From OMSK01 sp902492995 (GTDB lineage Bacteria > Bacillota_I > Bacilli_A > RF39 > UBA660): a DNA stretch of 17,232 bases. Shown here one piece after another: positions 13,935-17,232 of this stretch. Location: NCBI GenBank assembly GCA_902492995.1, contig CABUNR010000024.1, positions 1 to 17,232 on the forward strand, read 5' to 3'. Under the pieces are notes generated by a model, which saw only the letters and a program-made list of their open reading frames with translations, was not told the origin of the DNA and ran no database searches. A program made the position numbers and the translations under genes. The stretch's first letter is position 1. Each line of letters begins with the position of its first letter.

Positions 13935-14885
13935 TTAAAAATTTTCTTCATTATTTTGAATTTCTTCTATATTTACATCTGGTAATACAACACCTTGTTG
14001 CATACAAAAGTCTTTAAATTTTTCTTTAAATGCTTTTAATTCCTTTATAATACTATCAGGATAAATTCTTTTACTATTTTTAATAGCATTATATACATCT
14101 AATACATCAACATATTGTTTATTTTGATATAATGCTTCTGAAAATGATGCTTGTAAAACTGAAAAAGCAACATCTGGATACATTGCAGATAATCCATATA
14201 CTCTTTTAAATTCTGATGTAGCACTAACAATTGACTCAATTAGCATTCTATTAACATACTCATTATATTTTAATTTTATTCCTGTTTTAAATTCAATTTT
14301 AGGAAGAGATTTATATAGGATTTCAACTGTTGTTTCTTCACTAGGCTCCATTATTTCTATTTTTTCAAATCTTCTTAAAAATGCTCTATCTTTTATAACA
14401 TATGTACTATATTCCTCAGTTGTAGTAGCTCCTACTACTTTAATATCTCCTCTATCTAATGCTGGTTTTAAAATATTTGCAAGATCCATTGGGCCATCTT
14501 CACTTCCACCTATTAATGTATGAATTTCATCGATAAATAAAATGATCTTTTCACTATTTTTTAATTCTTTCACAAGAAGTGATATAATCATTTCCTCTCT
14601 ACCATTTATATTCATCTTACCAATTAAACTAGTAGAATTAATTTTAATTATTCGATATCCTTTTAATGCATTAGGAACCATTTGTCTTTGAATTAAATAT
14701 GCAAGTCCTTCAACTATTGCTGTTTTACCAATACCCGCTTTTCCTATTAAAAGGCCTGACTTTTCTGGTGTTAATAAAACTAGTATCAATTTTTTTATTT
14801 CTTCTTCCCTTGCAATTGCAGGATTAGTTATATATTCTTTTTTTGTTAAATCTTCTCCATAACTTTCAATGACACTAAAATTCAT
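13935..14885 (-). CDS. Stand-alone AAA+ ATPase related to the ClpA/B/C D1 module
   Basis: 316 residues. Matches the first ATPase module of Clp/Hsp100 proteins: SYGEDLTKKEYI at the start, Walker A GKAGIGKT (about 48-55), AIVEGLAYLI, Walker B ILFIDEIHTL (about 113-122), sensor 1 VVGATTTEEYSTY, arginine-finger region DRAFLRRFEKIEI, then an alpha-helical lid. Missing are the Clp N-domain, the middle domain, the second ATPase ring and any ClpP-contact loop. The pore-loop tyrosine (KYRG in Clp D1) is replaced around GKMNINGREE, so classical threading looks doubtful. ATP hydrolysis residues are intact. Its GGGGAG site lies inside the last codons of the lipoprotein gene, one base away, so both are co-translated. 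Cytoplasmic, no membrane segment. Confidence 0.82.
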   Translation of the reverse strand: MNFSVIESYGEDLTKKEYITNPAIAREEEIKKLILVLLTPEKSGLLIGKAGIGKTAIVEGLAYLIQRQMVPNALKGYRIIKINSTSLIGKMNINGREEMIISLLVKELKNSEKIILFIDEIHTLIGGSEDGPMDLANILKPALDRGDIKVVGATTTEEYSTYVIKDRAFLRRFEKIEIMEPSEETTVEILYKSLPKIEFKTGIKLKYNEYVNRMLIESIVSATSEFKRVYGLSAMYPDVAFSVLQASFSEALYQNKQYVDVLDVYNAIKNSKRIYPDSIIKELKAFKEKFKDFCMQQGVVLPDVNIEEIQNNEENF

Positions 14886-14886
14886 A

Positions 14887-15300
14887 TTAAGCTCCCCTCA
14901 ACATATTTAAATCTTTAAAAAATGTTACTATTTCATCATATTCTCTAGCTCCTTCAACTCTTGGGGATGTCTTAGTTGTTCCTTTTTCTATATATACAGT
15001 CGTCGGAGTACCTTCTGCTAAAGCTTTTTTTAAAACAGCTTGCTTTTTAGAATCAGATAACTTTGCTAAATTAATATAATATACATCTAAACTATACTTA
15101 TAAATTACTTTTTCTAATACTGGTCTATATTCAGCACAATGACTACATTCTGATGAACCAACATATAAAACAAACGAATCTTTATTTTCTATTTTCTCTC
15201 TTAATTCATCATAACTTATTTCTATTAAATCTTTACTTTTTTTGCATCCTGTTAGCGTTAGAGATAACACAACCATCATAATTATTAATACCTTTTTCAT
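14887..15300 (-). CDS. Thioredoxin-like lipoprotein with CxxC site
   Basis: 137 residues. A lipoprotein signal peptide (residues 1-18) ends in the lipobox LTLTGC, with Cys19 as the lipidation site. A short linker leads to a thioredoxin-fold domain with YVGSSECSHCAEY (active-site CSHC, about 52-55) and the cis-proline loop EGTPTTVYIEKG. It should act outside the membrane as a thiol-disulfide exchange protein, like bacteriocin-accessory or DsbA-type small lipoproteins; substrate and partner are unknown. It is the first gene of a tight four-gene unit (lipoprotein, AAA+, cysteine-less thioredoxin-like protein, trmL). The ATG at 15300 has a GGTGAT site. Confidence 0.85.
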   Translation of the reverse strand: MKKVLIIMMVVLSLTLTGCKKSKDLIEISYDELREKIENKDSFVLYVGSSECSHCAEYRPVLEKVIYKYSLDVYYINLAKLSDSKKQAVLKKALAEGTPTTVYIEKGTTKTSPRVEGAREYDEIVTFFKDLNMLRGA

Positions 15301-15315
15301 ACTATCACCTATATA

Positions 15316-15326
15316 ATTATATAATA
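15316..15326 (-). promoter_or_regulatory. Probable -10 region of the lipoprotein-AAA+-trmL operon
   Basis: Overlapping TATTAT (15326-15321) and TATAAT (15321-15316) on the minus strand, 16-26 bases before the ATG. No good -35 is visible; that position falls in the poly-T of the preceding terminator. Confidence 0.4.
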
Positions 15327-15333
15327 TTTAAAG

Positions 15334-15358
15334 AAAAAAAAAAAGACTTTTAGCTTTT
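15334..15358 (-). terminator. Terminator of the LysM gene
   Basis: A weak 5-bp stem AAAAG/CTTTT (15358-15354 with 15345-15341) overlapping the stop codon, followed on the minus strand by eleven Ts (15344-15334), part of which overlap the stem. The U tract is the stronger evidence. Confidence 0.6.
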
Positions 15359-15790
15359 AATAGTAATAATTTGATCTTCTTTTAAATATAAATCCTTTAT
15401 ATCTTTTAATTCTAAATTAAGTTTATTTAAAATATCTTCTATCTTATCATTTTCATCTGTTATATACATCTTTTCTCTTGGAATTTTAATTTCTTCATTT
15501 GGATAAATATATTCTCCTTCTTTTAAGCCATTTAATTTAATTAACGTTTTATAATCGACATTATATTCTCTAGCAATATTATATAAATTGTCTTTTTCTT
15601 TTACTATATAAGTTATATATTCACTATCACTCGATTGTTTAACATTTGGAATTATTATATAACTTCCTTCTCTTAATGAAGCATTATCACCTATTCCATT
15701 TAATCTTCTAAGTTCATCACTAGTAATATTTAATTTTTTTGCTATAGACTCAATTGTCTCACCATTTAAAATTCTGTATACCTGATACAT
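15350..15790 (-). CDS. LysM-domain protein without signal peptide
   Basis: 146 residues. Two LysM domains are clear: YRILNGETIESIAKKLNITS to SYIIIPN (about 4-49) and YIVKEKDNLYNIAREYNVDY to EEIKIPR (about 61-106). The C-terminal 40 residues (DKIEDILNKLNLELKDI to DQIITIKS) look like a third, degenerate copy. LysM binds N-acetylglucosamine polymers such as peptidoglycan, but there is no signal peptide or membrane segment, so the protein should stay in the cytoplasm unless exported otherwise. In sporulating Firmicutes, SafA and SpoVID are cytoplasmic LysM proteins that coat the forespore; that parallel is inference only. The ATG at 15790 has a GAGGTGG site and follows a strong terminator. Confidence 0.88.
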   Translation of the reverse strand: MYQVYRILNGETIESIAKKLNITSDELRRLNGIGDNASLREGSYIIIPNVKQSSDSEYITYIVKEKDNLYNIAREYNVDYKTLIKLNGLKEGEYIYPNEEIKIPREKMYITDENDKIEDILNKLNLELKDIKDLYLKEDQIITIKS

Positions 15791-15814
15791 TCAACCACCT
15801 CATATCATTATATG

Positions 15815-15843
15815 AAAAAAAATGATATTGTTATCATTTTTTT
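15815..15843 (-). terminator. Terminator of the 422-residue protein gene
   Basis: A perfect 12-bp stem (15816-15827 with 15832-15843), 4-base loop, A/T runs on both sides, overlapping the stop codon at 15834. It is followed on the minus strand by TATAAT (15812-15807), a possible -10 for the LysM gene. Confidence 0.85.
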
Positions 15844-17102
15844 ACATACAAACCAAAATTTATTGCTTTATTAAATTCTAATTCACTATTCTTTAGTAAT
15901 GTTTTTATATATTTTGCATCACTATAATACTTTATATAAACACCATCTTTATAATAAACATAATCTAAATAATAATAAACATTATCTATATCATCAGTTT
16001 GAAATAAATAAGTTAAAATTTTTTTATTTTGAACATTTACTCTATATACTTTATACTTATTATTTTCTTTTTCATATAAATAATAATATCCTGATAATTT
16101 ATTACCAACTTTATCTACTTTTTCATAGGTTTTATCATTAAATGATGTATCAGATGTATAATTGTTAAATTTTATTTCTTGATTACTTGCTAGATAAGCA
16201 CTACCAACTATCATTTGACCATTTTTATAATTTTCAATTCCTTTACTTTTATCACCACTTAATAATACTGTATTTGTATTTAAATTAATTCTATATTGTT
16301 TTTTCTCATTTTTATCAAATACATATACTTGATTATCTATATTACCTTGTATGTATGAATCAAATGATATATCATCATTTGAAATAATTTCTCTTTTTTT
16401 ACCATTCAATATATTAACAATTTTAAATTCATGAAATTTATATTGTTCATTATAATTAGCTGTTACATAATTTTTTCCGTTCAATGTACTTATTTTATTT
16501 GTATATACATCATTTTTAAAATTAGTTATATTTTTTACATTATCTTTTTTATTAATTAAATATATTCCTTTATAATTTTCAATATATAAATAGTGATTAT
16601 TTTCTACGTTATCTTTATAGAAAATTAAAGGATCAGCATCTATTATATTTTCTAAATTTTCTTTATTTTTTTTATAATTAGAAATTTTTTTTACATATTC
16701 ATCTATTTTTTTAGAATTTCCTTTTATACTATTATAAAAATATTGAATATTATCTTTTTTACAAATAACATCTGTCATTTGTTCTTTATTTTTATCTATT
16801 AAATATAGGCACTTATAATCATCATCTGTAAAATATATTATATCTTTAATTATATAATTAGCTTTTTTATAATTCTTAAATGTTTGAAAATTAAATATTT
16901 CATTATTGATTTTTATTTCAAAATAATAATTATTAATTTCATTTTTTCTTTTTTGTGTATATACTTCTTTAATATTAAAAGTATTATTACCTTTTTTAAT
17001 TTTATATTCTATATTATGTCCTTTATTTAAATTTATAAAAGATATTTCAAGTCCAAAATATATTATAAGTAAAATTATAAGTAAATTAAATAATTTCTTC
17101 AT
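15834..17102 (-). CDS. Membrane-anchored protein of unknown function, 422 aa
   Basis: I do not recognise a family. One N-terminal hydrophobic segment (about 4-24, no lipobox) acts as signal anchor or uncleaved signal, so the rest should lie outside. The exported part is rich in Asn, Lys, Tyr and Ile and consists of repeating short beta-strand pairs such as VYVFDKNEKKQYRINL, NVLNGKKREI-like turns, YYLYEKENNKYKVYRVNVQN and YLDYVYYKDGVYIKYY. Their regular spacing of about 40-50 residues suggests a beta-propeller or similar all-beta fold. The two cysteines (YKCLYLI and DVICKK, about residues 97 and 113) could form a disulfide. The ATG at 17102 has GGTGG ahead and an extended -10 promoter. It is monocistronic. 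Confidence 0.75.
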   Translation of the reverse strand: MKKLFNLLIILLIIYFGLEISFINLNKGHNIEYKIKKGNNTFNIKEVYTQKRKNEINNYYFEIKINNEIFNFQTFKNYKKANYIIKDIIYFTDDDYKCLYLIDKNKEQMTDVICKKDNIQYFYNSIKGNSKKIDEYVKKISNYKKNKENLENIIDADPLIFYKDNVENNHYLYIENYKGIYLINKKDNVKNITNFKNDVYTNKISTLNGKNYVTANYNEQYKFHEFKIVNILNGKKREIISNDDISFDSYIQGNIDNQVYVFDKNEKKQYRINLNTNTVLLSGDKSKGIENYKNGQMIVGSAYLASNQEIKFNNYTSDTSFNDKTYEKVDKVGNKLSGYYYLYEKENNKYKVYRVNVQNKKILTYLFQTDDIDNVYYYLDYVYYKDGVYIKYYSDAKYIKTLLKNSELEFNKAINFGLYVKK

Positions 17103-17119
17103 ATAACCACCACATCAAT

Positions 17120-17148
17120 ATAATACCATATTTTAAAAATTTTTTAAA
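17120..17148 (-). promoter_or_regulatory. Promoter of the 422-residue protein gene
   Basis: TTTAAA (17148-17143), a 17-base spacer and TATTAT (17125-17120) preceded by TGG (extended -10). The predicted leader is only about 11 bases, just enough to hold the GGTGG site. Confidence 0.6.
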
Positions 17149-17165
17149 TATAGTTATTTTATAAT

Positions 17166-17230
17166 ATATTGCTTTTTTGTATAATTGTAAATGATGTGAG
17201 ACAAAAAAGTAAAAAAATTAAAAGCAATAT
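17166..17230. repeat. Nested inverted repeat at the window edge
   Basis: ATATTGCTTTT (17166-17176) is perfectly complementary to 17220-17230, and inside it TTTTTTGT (17173-17180) faces ACAAAAAA (17201-17208). The two arms share the T run, so they are alternatives. TATAAT at 17180-17185 sits between the arms on the plus strand. It may belong to the control region of a gene to the right of the window. Confidence 0.45.
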
Positions 17231-17232
17231 GA

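Noticed and set aside
15899..16141. Open frame on the plus strand rich in Tyr, His and Asn
   Set aside because: Composition is what the reverse strand of an AT-rich gene gives, and it lies wholly inside the 422-residue gene.

Overview
The window is very AT-rich (coding regions included) and uses the standard bacterial code: TGA serves as a stop and Trp is TGG. Gene content (EzrA, GpsB, CdaA/CdaR, a type B RNase P RNA, the rodZ-pgsA-recA order) points to a low-GC Firmicute, probably a host-associated Bacilli/Erysipelotrichia-like lineage with a reduced genome. That placement is inferred from gene content and synteny, not from a marker-gene tree.

Layout. (1) 72-653: a small unknown protein with its own promoter, converging on ezrA. 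(2) 664-3273: ezrA (minus) diverges from the secE-nusG pair (plus). secE, 56 codons at 2550-2720, is easily missed. (3) 3272-5608: a minus-strand run of a class I glutamine amidotransferase, a Mur-ligase-like fragment and tgt. (4) 5654-6889: an orphan membrane histidine kinase preceded by two exact, 10-bp-phased copies of the Spo0A box core. (5) 6955-10006: recA with a consensus promoter and a candidate LexA box, then pgsA, rodZ, the RNase P RNA gene and gpsB. (6) 10029-12186: cdaR-cdaA, the membrane c-di-AMP synthase and its regulator. (7) 12366-15300: a single-TM acidic protein of unknown role, then trmL packed tightly behind a cysteine-less thioredoxin-like membrane protein, a stand-alone Clp D1-type AAA+ ATPase and a CxxC thioredoxin-like lipoprotein. 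(8) 15350-17102: a LysM protein without a signal peptide and a 422-residue anchored protein of unknown function. (9) 17103-17232: an upstream region with a nested inverted repeat running to the window edge.

Functional themes are cell envelope and division (EzrA, GpsB, RodZ, PgsA, c-di-AMP), transcription/translation/secretion housekeeping (NusG, SecE, Tgt, TrmL, RNase P) and DNA repair (RecA). Most genes sit in short transcription units bounded by strong hairpin/U-tract terminators, and several promoters carry a TGn extended -10. No mobile elements, CRISPR arrays, rRNAs or tRNAs were seen. The least explained parts are the thioredoxin/AAA+ operon, the amidotransferase/Mur-like pair, the kinase with Spo0A-type boxes and the hairpin in front of tgt.
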